Position numbers and translations under genes: made by a program | In this document: positions 52,741-61,443 of the stretch, one piece after another | Layout: each line of letters begins with the position of its first letter | Position numbering within the stretch: the stretch's first letter is position 1 | Assembly (NCBI RefSeq): GCF_035989305.1 | Contig: NZ_CP108514.1 | Coordinates: 8,226,501 to 8,290,500 of the forward strand | Direction: 5' to 3' | Source: Streptomyces sp. NBC_01233 | GTDB lineage: Bacteria; Actinomycetota; Actinomycetes; Streptomycetales; Streptomycetaceae | DNA: 64,000 nucleotides | The notes under the pieces: model-generated | Told to the model about the DNA's origin: nothing | Seen by the model: the letters and a program-made list of their open reading frames with translations, nothing else | The model's database searches: none

Positions 52741-54477
52741 ATGCCTGTGAACGTCTCGTTCCCCGGCGTCTACATCCATGAAGTCAAGAGCCGGGTGCGA
52801 ACCATCACCGGCGTTCCGACGTCGGTGGCCGCATTCGTCGGGCTGGCCCCGCGCGGCCCGTCCGGCAGACCCGTGCACATCACCGGCTGGGCCGACTACG
52901 AGGCCCAGTTCGGTGGGCTCGATGCGAACGGCGAGATGGGCCACGCCGTCTACCAGTTCTTCCTGAACGGCGGCACCGACGCCGAGATCGTCCGGCTGGT
53001 CGCCGAGAACACTGAAAGGGCGAGGGTCCGGGTCGGCGCGAAGGCCCCGAGCGATGACGACAACCGCCCCATCCTCAAGGCCGCGAGTGGGGGAATCTGG
53101 GCGAAGAACCTGCGGGTCCGCGTCGACCACGACAACATCCCCACGCAGGACAAGTCCTTGTACAACCTGACCGTCCGGGACATGGGGACCGGTGTGCAGG
53201 AGAGCTACACCAACATCAGCTCCGACCCGGACAGCCCCTACAACCTGACGAAGGTGCTCAGCGAGTCCCGGCTGGTCCGAGTCGACCAGGCCGGAACAGG
53301 CGAACGACCGCTCGAACACGGCACCCCGAAGGACTCGTCCGACGATCTCCTGGCAGGCCCGCGTGAGGTGGTGCCGGCGAAGCCCGACGACGACGAGGGC
53401 AAGCCCGAGGAGCCGCACGGCGAGGCCGAAGGCGAAGAGGGCGAGGAGGAGGAAGAGGAGGGCGCCGGGAACGGCCGTGGCAACAGGGGCCGCGGCAACA
53501 GGAACGAGCGGGGCGGCGAGCCGAAGACGTTCATTGTCTACGAGGAGCCGGGACCGATGCGAGCGACCTCCGACGACGACCCTGCCCTGAAGGACTACCG
53601 GGGCAACGCCGCCGAGCAGACCGGCATCCACGCGCTCCTCAAGACGGACATCTTCAACCTGCTGTGCCTGCCGGGGGCCCCGGAAAAGGTCCTGCCCGAC
53701 GCCCTGCAGCTGTGCGTCGAACGGCGCGCGATCCTCCTCGTCGATCCGCCGAAAGAGTGGAACGGCCTGACTGCCTCCGCTGTCAAGGATCTCGCTCTCA
53801 ACGACCCCGTGCTCCCCGGCGACCCCGCCAAGAACGCCGCCCTCTACTTCCCCGAAGTCCTGGCCCCCGACCCCCTCCAGGACGGCAAGATCAGGGCCTT
53901 CCCGCCCTGCGGCGTCATGGCCGGCGTGCTGGCCCGTACCGATGCCCAGCGTGGGGTCTGGAAGGCGGCGGCCGGCACGGACGCCTCGCTCGCCGGAGTC
54001 ACCGGGCTCACCACGGTGCTCACCGACCGAGAGAACGGGCTGCTGAACCCGCTCGGTGTCAACTGCCTTCGTCAGCTCCCCCTGGTGGGGCCGGTGGCCT
54101 GGGGCGCGCGCACCCTGCGCGGTGCGGACCGGCTCGCCGACGAGTGGAAGTACCTGCCCGTCCGCCGCCTCGCGCTCTTCGTGGAGGAGAGCCTGTTCCG
54201 CGGCACCCAGTGGGTGGTGTTCGAGCCCAACGACGAACCCCTGTGGTCGTCGATCCGGCTGAACGTCGGGGCGTTCATGAACTCCCTGTTCCGCGAGGGC
54301 GCGTTCCAGGGGCGCACCCCCGACGAGGCGTACCTCGTCAAGTGCGACCGGGAGAACAACCCGCAGAACGACATCGACCGGGGCATCGTCAACATCCAGG
54401 TCGGCTTCGCACCGCTGAAGCCGGCCGAGTTCGTGATCATCCACATCGAGCAGCTCGCCGGCCAGATCCAGACCTAG
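52741..54477 (+). CDS. Contractile injection system sheath protein (578 aa)
   Basis: This is a full-length phage-tail-sheath protein. The N terminus VSFPGVYIHEVKSRVRTITG then TSVAAFVGLAPRGP is typical, as is the C-terminal RNNP-like part (LRGADRLADEWKYLPVRRLA, EESLFRGTQWVVFEPNDEPL, and the strand VNIQVGFAPLKPAEFVIIHI). Between them lies an insert (about residues 215-265) of runs of Glu and Gly/Arg/Asn, absent from most sheaths. It is the first gene of the operon and assembles around the tube, contracting to drive it out. Only one sheath gene is seen. Confidence 0.93.
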   Translation: MPVNVSFPGVYIHEVKSRVRTITGVPTSVAAFVGLAPRGPSGRPVHITGWADYEAQFGGLDANGEMGHAVYQFFLNGGTDAEIVRLVAENTERARVRVGAKAPSDDDNRPILKAASGGIWAKNLRVRVDHDNIPTQDKSLYNLTVRDMGTGVQESYTNISSDPDSPYNLTKVLSESRLVRVDQAGTGERPLEHGTPKDSSDDLLAGPREVVPAKPDDDEGKPEEPHGEAEGEEGEEEEEEGAGNGRGNRGRGNRNERGGEPKTFIVYEEPGPMRATSDDDPALKDYRGNAAEQTGIHALLKTDIFNLLCLPGAPEKVLPDALQLCVERRAILLVDPPKEWNGLTASAVKDLALNDPVLPGDPAKNAALYFPEVLAPDPLQDGKIRAFPPCGVMAGVLARTDAQRGVWKAAAGTDASLAGVTGLTTVLTDRENGLLNPLGVNCLRQLPLVGPVAWGARTLRGADRLADEWKYLPVRRLALFVEESLFRGTQWVVFEPNDEPLWSSIRLNVGAFMNSLFREGAFQGRTPDEAYLVKCDRENNPQNDIDRGIVNIQVGFAPLKPAEFVIIHIEQLAGQIQT

Positions 54478-54491
54478 CAGGAGGACGTCCG

Positions 54492-55016
54492 ATGCCGGAC
54501 ATCACGCGCAGGGACCCCTTCAAGAATTTCCGGTTCCGGGTGAAGTTCAGCGGGTCCACCGAGTACATCGCCGGGGTCAGCAAAGTCAGCGGCCTCAAGC
54601 GGACCACCGAGGTGATCAAACACCGCGACGGCGGCAGCCCCGGCACCAGCCGCAAGCTCCCGGGCCGTACCGAGTACGAGCCCGTCACCCTGGAGCGGGG
54701 CTGCACCACCGACCCCGTCTTCGAGGAGTGGGCCAACCGGGTCTGGAGCTTCCGCAACGCCACCGGATCGCTGGAGACCTCGCTGAAGGACTTCCGGCGG
54801 GACCTCATCGTCGACGTGTTCGACGAAGGCGGCCAGAAGGTGCTCTCGTACTCCGTGCACGACTGCTGGGTCTCGGAGTACCAGGCACTGCCGGACCTCG
54901 ACGCCAACGCCAACGCGGTCGCGTTCGAGCACATCAAGCTCGAACACCACGGCTGGGTGCGCGAGCGTACCGAGCCGCCGCAGCTGACGCAGTTCAGTGA
55001 CACGGCTTCGGGATGA
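54492..55016 (+). CDS. Contractile injection system inner tube protein (174 aa)
   Basis: This gp19/Hcp-like tube protein starts at ATG 54492 after AGGAGG. Family motifs are RDPFKNFRFRVKFSGSTEYI, AGVSKVSGLKRTTEVIKHRD, LPGRTEYEPVTLERGCTTDP and the C-terminal LDANANAVAFEHIKLEHHGW. Hexameric rings stack inside the sheath. It follows the sheath gene by 14 bp and precedes the baseplate genes. No second tube paralogue is in the window. Confidence 0.93.
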   Translation: MPDITRRDPFKNFRFRVKFSGSTEYIAGVSKVSGLKRTTEVIKHRDGGSPGTSRKLPGRTEYEPVTLERGCTTDPVFEEWANRVWSFRNATGSLETSLKDFRRDLIVDVFDEGGQKVLSYSVHDCWVSEYQALPDLDANANAVAFEHIKLEHHGWVRERTEPPQLTQFSDTASG

Positions 55017-55020
55017 CCCG

Positions 55021-55803
55021 GTGACGGCCGAACTGACCGAAGCCCGGCTCCTGGACATCTGGGAGACGGGCAACGGACAGGAACCGCCGGCCCGCGCCCT
55101 GCTGCTCGCTGCTGCCGCGGCGGCGCTGCCCGGGCCGGCCGGGAACGGGCAGCCGGGGCCGCAGTCCGGGGCGCAGCCGGACCCGCGGCCCGTGGCCGAA
55201 CGCACCCTGGCCGCCCGCAACGCACTCCTGCTCGACCTGCGCGAACGCTGCTTCGGTACGGCGCTTCCGTGCGTCGCCGACTGCCCGCACTGTGCCGAGC
55301 AGCTCGATGTCACCCTCACCACCGCCGAGCTGCGCCCGCCCGGCGACCGCACCGCCCCGCCCGGCGGGGCACCCGCCACCGGCCGCGTCCGCGTCGACGG
55401 GCACGAGGTGACCTACCGCGCCCTGACCGGGGGAGACCTGCTGGCCGTCGACCCCGGCGCGCCCGGGGCGCGCCGGGCCCTGCTGTGCCGGTGCGTGCTG
55501 GGCGCCGTACCGCCGGCCCCCGAAGGGCCGAACGATGCGGTGCTCGAAGCGGTGGCCGAGCGGCTGGGCGCCCTCGACCCGGGGGCCGACACCGCGGTGG
55601 CGCTCACCTGCCCGTACTGCCGCCACGGCTGGACGGCGGCCTTCGACCTCGCCGGATACCTGTGGGCCGAGGTTGAGGCCTACGCCCGTCGACTGCTCCA
55701 CGAGGTGCACCTGCTCGCCCGTGCGTACGGGTGGACGGAGGCCGATGTCCTGGGGGCGAGTCCGGTCCGACGGCGGTACTACCTGGAGGCGGCGACCGGA
55801 TGA
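55021..55803 (+). CDS. Baseplate-associated protein with two CxxC zinc ribbons (260 aa)
   Basis: The GTG at 55021 lies 4 nt after the tube stop. An N-terminal helix (LTEARLLDIWETG) is followed by cysteines 77, 84, 88 and 91 (ending CPHC), and a CPYC pair at 197-200. The C-terminal helix contains AYARRLLHEVHLLARAYGWT, which resembles T4-type baseplate proteins. Position between tube and Pvc16-like genes is standard for such clusters. Zn binding is likely; the exact structural role is inferred. Confidence 0.7.
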   Translation: MTAELTEARLLDIWETGNGQEPPARALLLAAAAAALPGPAGNGQPGPQSGAQPDPRPVAERTLAARNALLLDLRERCFGTALPCVADCPHCAEQLDVTLTTAELRPPGDRTAPPGGAPATGRVRVDGHEVTYRALTGGDLLAVDPGAPGARRALLCRCVLGAVPPAPEGPNDAVLEAVAERLGALDPGADTAVALTCPYCRHGWTAAFDLAGYLWAEVEAYARRLLHEVHLLARAYGWTEADVLGASPVRRRYYLEAATG

Positions 55804-56741
55804 GCGACTTCGTGGGCAGGCTGCTCGGCGCGCCGGGCCCCCGGCTGCGCCCCCAGCTGCCGACCCTGTTCGACCCGGGTGCGACACGGCTCCAGGCCCC
55901 GGACGAACCCCTTCCGGTGACGGAGGAGGAGACGGCACCGGCCCTGCCGTACGAGGCTCCGCACCCGGCCCCGCACGCGCTGCCCCCGGCGGCCCCGCCT
56001 CCGCCACCCCTTCCCCTCGCACCGCCCGAAGGCACGGAAGACCACGCAGGCCCCCCGGTCCGGGACCCCGCGGCCGCCTCCCGGCGGGCGGCCCCGTCCG
56101 CCGGGGACGCGCCGCAGGAGCGGGGCACGGCAGCGGGCGCGGGGCGTCCAGCACCCCGTTCTGCCGAGCGGGTGGCCGGCCCGACGGCCGAGTCCGCGCC
56201 CGCCGCCGTCGGCCCCTCCGACGCCCGGCCGCCGGGCGCGGGGCGTCCAGCACCCCGTACCGCCGAGCGGGTGGCCGGCCCGACGGCCGAGTCCGCGCCC
56301 GCCGCCGTCGGCCCCTCCGACGCCCGGCCGCCGGGCGCGGTGCACCGCTCGCCGCCGGCCGGCCCGGCTCCCGTGGCACCGGCTGCCGCGCCGGTTGCCC
56401 AACTCCCGCTTTATACAGGGGAGTTGCCGCGGCCCGACGCCGCCCCGGGGCCCCTCCCGCCGTCCGCCGCCCGCCCGGCCCCCGCGTACCCCGTACTCCC
56501 GACGGCACCACCAGGGCATCCGGGGCACCCCGTGCGCCCGGTGCGCACCACCCTGCCCGGCGGGCCGCCCCGCCCGGCGGCCGGGCCGTACGGGGCGCCG
56601 GCCGAGGCCGCGGAGCCGGTCGTGCGCATCACCATCGACCGGCTCGAAGTCCGGGCCGCCCCGCAGCCGGCGGCCCCCGCGCGCACCCCGCGCCGGCAGC
56701 CGCGGCTCGGCCTCGACGAATACCTCAAGGGGCGGTCGTGA
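55800..56741 (+). CDS. Pro/Ala-rich protein of the injection system (313 aa)
   Basis: The ATG overlaps the upstream stop. After a short conserved start (MSDFVGRLLGAPGPRLRPQL) almost everything is Pro/Ala/Gly-rich and disordered, including two exact 33-residue copies (GAGRPAPRSAERVAGPTAES in the first). The C terminus is conserved among such clusters (VVRITIDRLEVRAAP and LGLDEYLKG). I see no enzymatic domain. It may be a tether, chaperone or length-related part; the role is unknown. Confidence 0.7.
   Translation: MSDFVGRLLGAPGPRLRPQLPTLFDPGATRLQAPDEPLPVTEEETAPALPYEAPHPAPHALPPAAPPPPPLPLAPPEGTEDHAGPPVRDPAAASRRAAPSAGDAPQERGTAAGAGRPAPRSAERVAGPTAESAPAAVGPSDARPPGAGRPAPRTAERVAGPTAESAPAAVGPSDARPPGAVHRSPPAGPAPVAPAAAPVAQLPLYTGELPRPDAAPGPLPPSAARPAPAYPVLPTAPPGHPGHPVRPVRTTLPGGPPRPAAGPYGAPAEAAEPVVRITIDRLEVRAAPQPAAPARTPRRQPRLGLDEYLKGRS
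56135..56340 (+). repeat. 99-bp direct tandem repeat, two copies
   Basis: Copies begin at 56135 and 56234 and differ by a couple of bases (CCGTTCTGCC versus CCGTACCGCC). Each encodes 33 residues. The near identity implies recent duplication. Confidence 0.88.
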
Positions 56742-57934
56742 GCGACAGCTTCGCCGTGGCCGCCGTGACGGACACCCTGCGGGCGATCCTCCAGGGGGCC
56801 GTCGGCCGCCAGGTGCCCGGCGCCGTGGTCATCGCGCGCCCGCCCGACGAGGTCACCGCCGACCGGCCCACCGCCGCCCTCAACGTCTTCTTGTACCGGG
56901 CCTCCGTCGACGGGAGCTGGAGCAATCTCGACCCCGTCGGCACGCGCCCCGGCGAGACCGGGCGACCGGCGCTGCCCCTGGTCCTGCACTACCTCCTCAC
57001 CCCGTACGCCAGCGGCGACGCCCAGGAGTCCACGGCCCACCGCATCCTCGGCGCCGCCATGCTCGCGCTGCACGACCACGCCGAGCTGGGGCCGGAGGAG
57101 ATCAGACGGGCGGCGCCCTTCAGCGATCTGCACCTCCAGCCGGAGGCGGTGCGGATCACCCCGGTCGCCGTGTCGACCGACGACATCTCCAAGCTGTGGA
57201 CCGCCTTCCAGAGCCAGTACCGCACCTCGGTGGCCTACGAGGCGCGCATCGTGCTGATCGACAGCTCGCTGCCCGGCCGGGCACCCCTTCCCGTGCTGGG
57301 GCGCGGGGACCAGGACCGGGGCCCCGAGGCGGCCGCGAACACCGCCGGTGCGCTGCCGACGCTGACGGCCGTGGTCCCGGGGATCGTGCGGCCCGGCGGC
57401 ACGCTGACCCTCACCGGAACCCGGTTCGACGGCGGGGACGCCCTGCTGCGCCTCACCCACCCGCTGCTGGGCGGACCGGTGGACCGCCCCGCGCAAGAGG
57501 CCGGCGCCACCGAGGCCCGCTTCGAACTCCCCGAGGACCTGGCCGCGGGAACCTGGTCCGCAGCGGTGGTGCTCACCTCGGCAGACGGCACCCAACAGGC
57601 CACCCGGGCACTGCAGGTGGGCGTCGCGCCGCGCCTCACCGAACCGCTGCCGCTGACGGCGGAGCTCGGCGCCGACGGATCGGCACGGCTCGAGGTGCGC
57701 TGTGCCCCGCCGGTCCACCCCGGCCAGCGGGTCCAACTGATCGTGGGAGACAGGCCGTTGGACCCCGAGGACGCCTTTGCGAACACGACGGACCGGCTGC
57801 GGTTCCGCTGGCGGGACGCCCGGCCCGGTCGGCACGCCCTGCGACTGCGGGTCGACGACGTCGAGAGCCTGCCCGCCGTCGACGCGGCGGGGCGCCCGGA
57901 GTTCCCGGCCGATGCGGTGGTGGTGGTGGCATGA
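56738..57934 (+). CDS. Pvc16-family protein (DUF4255) of the injection system (398 aa)
   Basis: The GTG overlaps the previous stop. The N-terminal about 190 residues are DUF4255/Pvc16-like (VAAVTDTLRAILQGAVG, ALNVFLYRASVDGSWSNLDP, PLVLHYLLTPYASGDAQEST, HRILGAAMLALHDHAEL). An IPT/TIG-like Ig domain follows (VVPGIVRPGGTLTLTGTRFD), then further beta-sandwich. In Photorhabdus-type systems Pvc16 caps the tube-sheath end. The Ig extension is common in actinobacterial forms. It is probably the terminator/cap. Confidence 0.85.
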   Translation: MSDSFAVAAVTDTLRAILQGAVGRQVPGAVVIARPPDEVTADRPTAALNVFLYRASVDGSWSNLDPVGTRPGETGRPALPLVLHYLLTPYASGDAQESTAHRILGAAMLALHDHAELGPEEIRRAAPFSDLHLQPEAVRITPVAVSTDDISKLWTAFQSQYRTSVAYEARIVLIDSSLPGRAPLPVLGRGDQDRGPEAAANTAGALPTLTAVVPGIVRPGGTLTLTGTRFDGGDALLRLTHPLLGGPVDRPAQEAGATEARFELPEDLAAGTWSAAVVLTSADGTQQATRALQVGVAPRLTEPLPLTAELGADGSARLEVRCAPPVHPGQRVQLIVGDRPLDPEDAFANTTDRLRFRWRDARPGRHALRLRVDDVESLPAVDAAGRPEFPADAVVVVA

Positions 57935-60078
57935 GGGCCGACTCCTCGACAGCGCTGGGCGAGTGGGAGGAACACAACGACCGGCACCTGGCCGAGTCCC
58001 TGGCCCGCCTGCGCGCCCTCCTGCGTGAACGCATTGCAGCGGCCGCCGGCTCACCCGCCGAAGGGGCCGCGCATCCGGACCCGGGCGCGCATCCGGACCC
58101 GGCCGCGGATCCGGACGCCACAGCCACCCCTGCCGGGGGCCCGGACGCCGCCCCGACCCGGGCCGCGGCATCCGAAGGGACCACAGCACCCACCGGTACC
58201 GCCGACGACCTGCCCCCGCGCCCGTCGTCGAACGCGCCCCCGTCGGCGTACGCGCACCCCCCGGCGCTCGTCGGCCTGGGCGACCTGCTCGGCCTCTCCC
58301 CGTTCGAACGCGACACCCTCCTGCTATGCGCCGCACCGGAGTTCGCCCCCGGCATCGCCGACCTGTACGCCCGGGCCCAGGGCAATCCGCTCGCCCCCCA
58401 CCCCACCTTCGCCCTCGCCCTGTCCCTCTTCCCCGACCCGGCCTGGGACGTGCTGTCCCCGTACCGGGGGCTGCGCTACTGGCGGCTCGTGGACATCGAC
58501 CGGGCGCCCGGACAGCCGCTGGTGACCAGCCCCCTGCGGGCCGACGAGCGGATCGTCAACCACCTCAAGGGCCTCGACCACCTCGACGTACGCCTGCACG
58601 CCCTCCTGACCCCCCTCCGGTCCGCCCCGGCGGACACCGGCCTCCGGCCGGCGGCCGCCCGGCACGCGGCAGTGGCGGAAGCCCTCGGCCACTGGCTCGA
58701 CCCGGGGGCCGGCGCGGCCGACGGCCTGCCGGTGATCCAGCTGCTGGGCACGGACCGGGAGAGCAAGCGGACGGTGGCCGAGCAGTCCGCCGCCGACTGC
58801 GGCCTGCTGCTGTACGGGCTGCCGGCCCGGCTGCTCCCCGACCCGGCCGAGGAGCTCGACGCCCTCGCCCGCCTGTGGCAGCGCGAGGCCCGGCTGGCGC
58901 CGCTCGCGCTCTACCTCGACGCGGACGACGCTCCGGCCGCCGGCGAGGCCCCCGAGCGGACCGGACAGGTCGCCCGGTTCCTCGAACGCAGCGGCGGCCC
59001 CCGCTTCGTGGCCACCCGCGAGGCCCGGGTCGACGTACCCGCGCCGACGGTTGCCGTCGAGGTGGCGCCCCCGCCGGCCCTGGAGCGCGCCGCGGCCTGG
59101 GGCACCGTCCTGCCGCCGGCGGAAGCGGACCGGCTGGCCGGACAGTTCACCCTGGACCTGTCCGCCATCCACGAGGTGGCCACCGAGGCCGGCGGCGACC
59201 CCGAACAGGCCTGGCGCGGCTGCCTGGTGCGCACCCGGCCGCGACTCGGCTCCCTGGCGCAGCGGCTGGACTCCCGCGTCGGCTGGGAGGACATCGTGCT
59301 GCCGGAGGAGGAGACGGCCCTGCTCCGGCAGATCGCCGACCAGGTGGCACAGCGGGCCACCGTCCACGACCGGTGGGGCTTCGGGGAGCGGGTCAGCCGG
59401 GGGCTGGGCATCAGCGCCCTGTTCACCGGGCCCAGCGGCACCGGCAAGACCATGGCTGCCGAAGTGCTCGCCGGGCACCTGGGACTCGACCTGTACCGCG
59501 TGGATCTGTCGGCCGCGGTGAGCAAGTACATCGGCGAGACGGAGAAGAACCTACGGCGGCTGTTCGACGCCGCCGAGCCGGGCGGGGCGATCCTCTTCTT
59601 CGACGAGGCCGACGCCCTGTTCGGCAAGCGCAGCGAGGTCAAGGACTCCCACGACCGGTACGCCAACATCGAAGTCAGCTACCTGCTTCAGCAGATGGAG
59701 GCGTACCGGGGGCTGGCGATCCTCGCCACCAACCAGCGCCGGGCGCTGGACACGGCGTTCCTGCGCCGGCTGCGGTTCATCGTTCCGTTCGCGTTCCCCG
59801 GGGTCGGGGAGCGCCGCGAGATGTGGGCGCGCGCCTTCCCAGCGACCGCACCCGTCGAGCCGCTGGACCCGGACCGGCTGGCCGCCCTGCCGCTCAGCGG
59901 CGGCATGATCCGCAACATCGCGCTCAACGCCGCCTTCGCCGCCGCCGCGGCGGGCACCGCGATCGCGATGCCGGCCGTCCTGGCGGCCGTACGGGCGGAA
60001 CTGCGCAAGACGGAGACACCGGTGCCGGAACACGAGCTGACCTGGCCGGACCCGGTGCCGAAGGGGGCGGGCCTGTGA
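57931..60078 (+). CDS. Pvc15-like AAA+ ATPase of the injection system (715 aa)
   Basis: The start overlaps the cap gene stop. An N-terminal helical part and a Pro/Ala/Asp linker precede a winged-helix-like domain (SPFERDTLLLCAAPEFAPGI) and a second regulatory region. The AAA+ domain is C-terminal: Walker A FTGPSGTGKTMAAEVL (about 499-510), then VSKYIGETEKNLRRLF, Walker B ILFFDEADALFGKRSEV (about 553), sensor ILATNQRRALDTAFLRR and RNIALNAAFAAA. All catalytic residues are intact. It is thought to assist assembly or cargo loading. Confidence 0.9.
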   Translation: MRADSSTALGEWEEHNDRHLAESLARLRALLRERIAAAAGSPAEGAAHPDPGAHPDPAADPDATATPAGGPDAAPTRAAASEGTTAPTGTADDLPPRPSSNAPPSAYAHPPALVGLGDLLGLSPFERDTLLLCAAPEFAPGIADLYARAQGNPLAPHPTFALALSLFPDPAWDVLSPYRGLRYWRLVDIDRAPGQPLVTSPLRADERIVNHLKGLDHLDVRLHALLTPLRSAPADTGLRPAAARHAAVAEALGHWLDPGAGAADGLPVIQLLGTDRESKRTVAEQSAADCGLLLYGLPARLLPDPAEELDALARLWQREARLAPLALYLDADDAPAAGEAPERTGQVARFLERSGGPRFVATREARVDVPAPTVAVEVAPPPALERAAAWGTVLPPAEADRLAGQFTLDLSAIHEVATEAGGDPEQAWRGCLVRTRPRLGSLAQRLDSRVGWEDIVLPEEETALLRQIADQVAQRATVHDRWGFGERVSRGLGISALFTGPSGTGKTMAAEVLAGHLGLDLYRVDLSAAVSKYIGETEKNLRRLFDAAEPGGAILFFDEADALFGKRSEVKDSHDRYANIEVSYLLQQMEAYRGLAILATNQRRALDTAFLRRLRFIVPFAFPGVGERREMWARAFPATAPVEPLDPDRLAALPLSGGMIRNIALNAAFAAAAAGTAIAMPAVLAAVRAELRKTETPVPEHELTWPDPVPKGAGL

Positions 60079-60326
60079 GGATCGAGCTGCACATCGGCCG
60101 GATCGTGCTGGAAGGCGTCGCCCCCGCGGACGCCCCGGCCGTGCGCGCCGCCCTCACCTCCCGCCTGGGCGACCTCCTCGCCCAGACCCCACCCACGATC
60201 CCCCACCACACCCACCGCCTCACGCCCCCGACCCTCCCCGCACCCCCCGACCCCACGGCCTTCGGCCACGCCCTCGCAGGAGCCGTCCACGACGGCCTGA
60301 CCCGCCCGACGGGGGCCGCCCGGTGA
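60075..60326 (+). CDS. Small conserved injection-system protein (83 aa)
   Basis: The GTG overlaps the ATPase stop. The N terminus VRIELHIGRIVLEGVAPADA forms a strand-turn-strand, then a helix (AVRAALTSRLGDLLAQ) and a Pro/Thr/His-rich tail. Similar small proteins sit after the AAA gene in other such clusters. Function is unknown; tight coupling to the ATPase suggests a structural or assembly partner. Confidence 0.65.
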   Translation: MRIELHIGRIVLEGVAPADAPAVRAALTSRLGDLLAQTPPTIPHHTHRLTPPTLPAPPDPTAFGHALAGAVHDGLTRPTGAAR

Positions 60327-60418
60327 GCACGAGGGCCCCGCGGAGCACCGCCGCCACGCCGCCCCCCGCCGCCCCGTCCCAGCCTTGACGCCCCCTCGAC
60401 CCGAGCGGAGAACGCCTG

Positions 60419-61072
60419 ATGGCTCCCGTCACCCCCGCCGCGCTGCGTGGCGGCATCGTGTTCCTCGATCCCGAGCAGGGGCGGGTGCTGCGTGTCGTGC
60501 CGTTCCAGTACAACCCGGACACGGTGACCCGGACGCTCACCGCGCAGGGGGTCGGGGACGAGGCGGGGGCGCGGTTGGAGGCGCTGCGGCTCAAGGGGCC
60601 GCCGAAGGAGACGTTCAAGCTCGACGCCGAGTTCGACGCGGCCGACCAGCTCGACCCGATGGGGTGCCGGTCCTCGGAGGTGGGGCGGACCGGATTGTTC
60701 GGGGCGCTGGCGGCGCTGGAGAGCGCCGTGTACCCGCCCAGCGCGCAGCTGCTCGAAGAAGAGAGCCTCGCCTCGGCCGGGATGATCGAGATCGCGCCGA
60801 TGGAGGCGCCGCTGACCGTGCTGGTGCTCGGCACCCGGCGGGTGGTCCCCGTGCGCATCGTCGACCTGACCGTCACCGAGGAGGCGTACGACGGCGAACT
60901 CAACCCGATCCGGGCCAAGGTGGGGCTCTCCATGCGCACCCTCACCGTCGACGACGTCGGCTTCCGGCACAAGGCGGGCGTCCTGTACCTGCGCTACCAG
61001 CAGACCAAGGAGCGATTCGCCGACCTCGTCGGCACCGGGGGGCCTGAGGCGGTGGGCCTGACCGCCCTCTAG
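60419..61072 (+). CDS. CIS tube-initiator/baseplate hub protein, Pvc7-like N-terminal domain (217 aa)
   Basis: The ATG at 60419 starts a protein with GGIVFLDPEQGRVLRVVPFQ and YNPDTVTRTL, the block that defines CIS-tube N-terminal domains. FGALAALESAVYPPSAQLLE and VRIVDLTVTEEAYDGELNPI follow. It resembles the hub-to-tube adaptor of phage-tail-like systems. The LysM part, fused in some relatives, is encoded separately in the next gene. The 93-bp gap before it is the largest inside the operon. Confidence 0.85.
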   Translation: MAPVTPAALRGGIVFLDPEQGRVLRVVPFQYNPDTVTRTLTAQGVGDEAGARLEALRLKGPPKETFKLDAEFDAADQLDPMGCRSSEVGRTGLFGALAALESAVYPPSAQLLEEESLASAGMIEIAPMEAPLTVLVLGTRRVVPVRIVDLTVTEEAYDGELNPIRAKVGLSMRTLTVDDVGFRHKAGVLYLRYQQTKERFADLVGTGGPEAVGLTAL

Positions 61073-61116
61073 CCCCCTCCCCGGACGCCACCCCGAAAAC
61101 CCGAGAAAGGCAGCGG

Positions 61117-61443
61117 ATGTTCGAGCCCACCAGCCGGTACCACGCCCTCGCGACCGCGACCTGGACGGCGCCGGACGGGCGGACCGTCACCTACGTGCGC
61201 CGCCGCTTCCTGCCGCAGCCCGACGAGCTCGCACCGCTCGGCGAGCACGTCGTGGTGGGCGGCGACCGGCTGGACCTGATCGCCGCCCGGCACTTCGGCG
61301 ATCCGGACCAGGACTGGCGGATCGCCGACGCCCACCGGGTGCTGCGGCCCGACGACCTCACCGCCACCGCGGGCCGGCGCCTGCGCATCACCCTCCCCGC
61401 CGGGCTGCCCGGCATCCCGGTCACCGGAGCCGCCACCTCATGA
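61117..61443 (+). CDS. LysM-like baseplate protein, gp53 type (108 aa)
   Basis: This is a small protein with a mid-domain typical of phage LysM/gp53 baseplate pieces: GEHVVVGGDRLDLIAARHFG, then DQDWRIADAHRVLRPDDL and RRLRITLPAGLPG. The start is preceded by GAAAGG. Its stop overlaps the ATG of the spike hub gene (ATGA). It probably clamps the baseplate to the tube. Confidence 0.82.
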   Translation: MFEPTSRYHALATATWTAPDGRTVTYVRRRFLPQPDELAPLGEHVVVGGDRLDLIAARHFGDPDQDWRIADAHRVLRPDDLTATAGRRLRITLPAGLPGIPVTGAATS

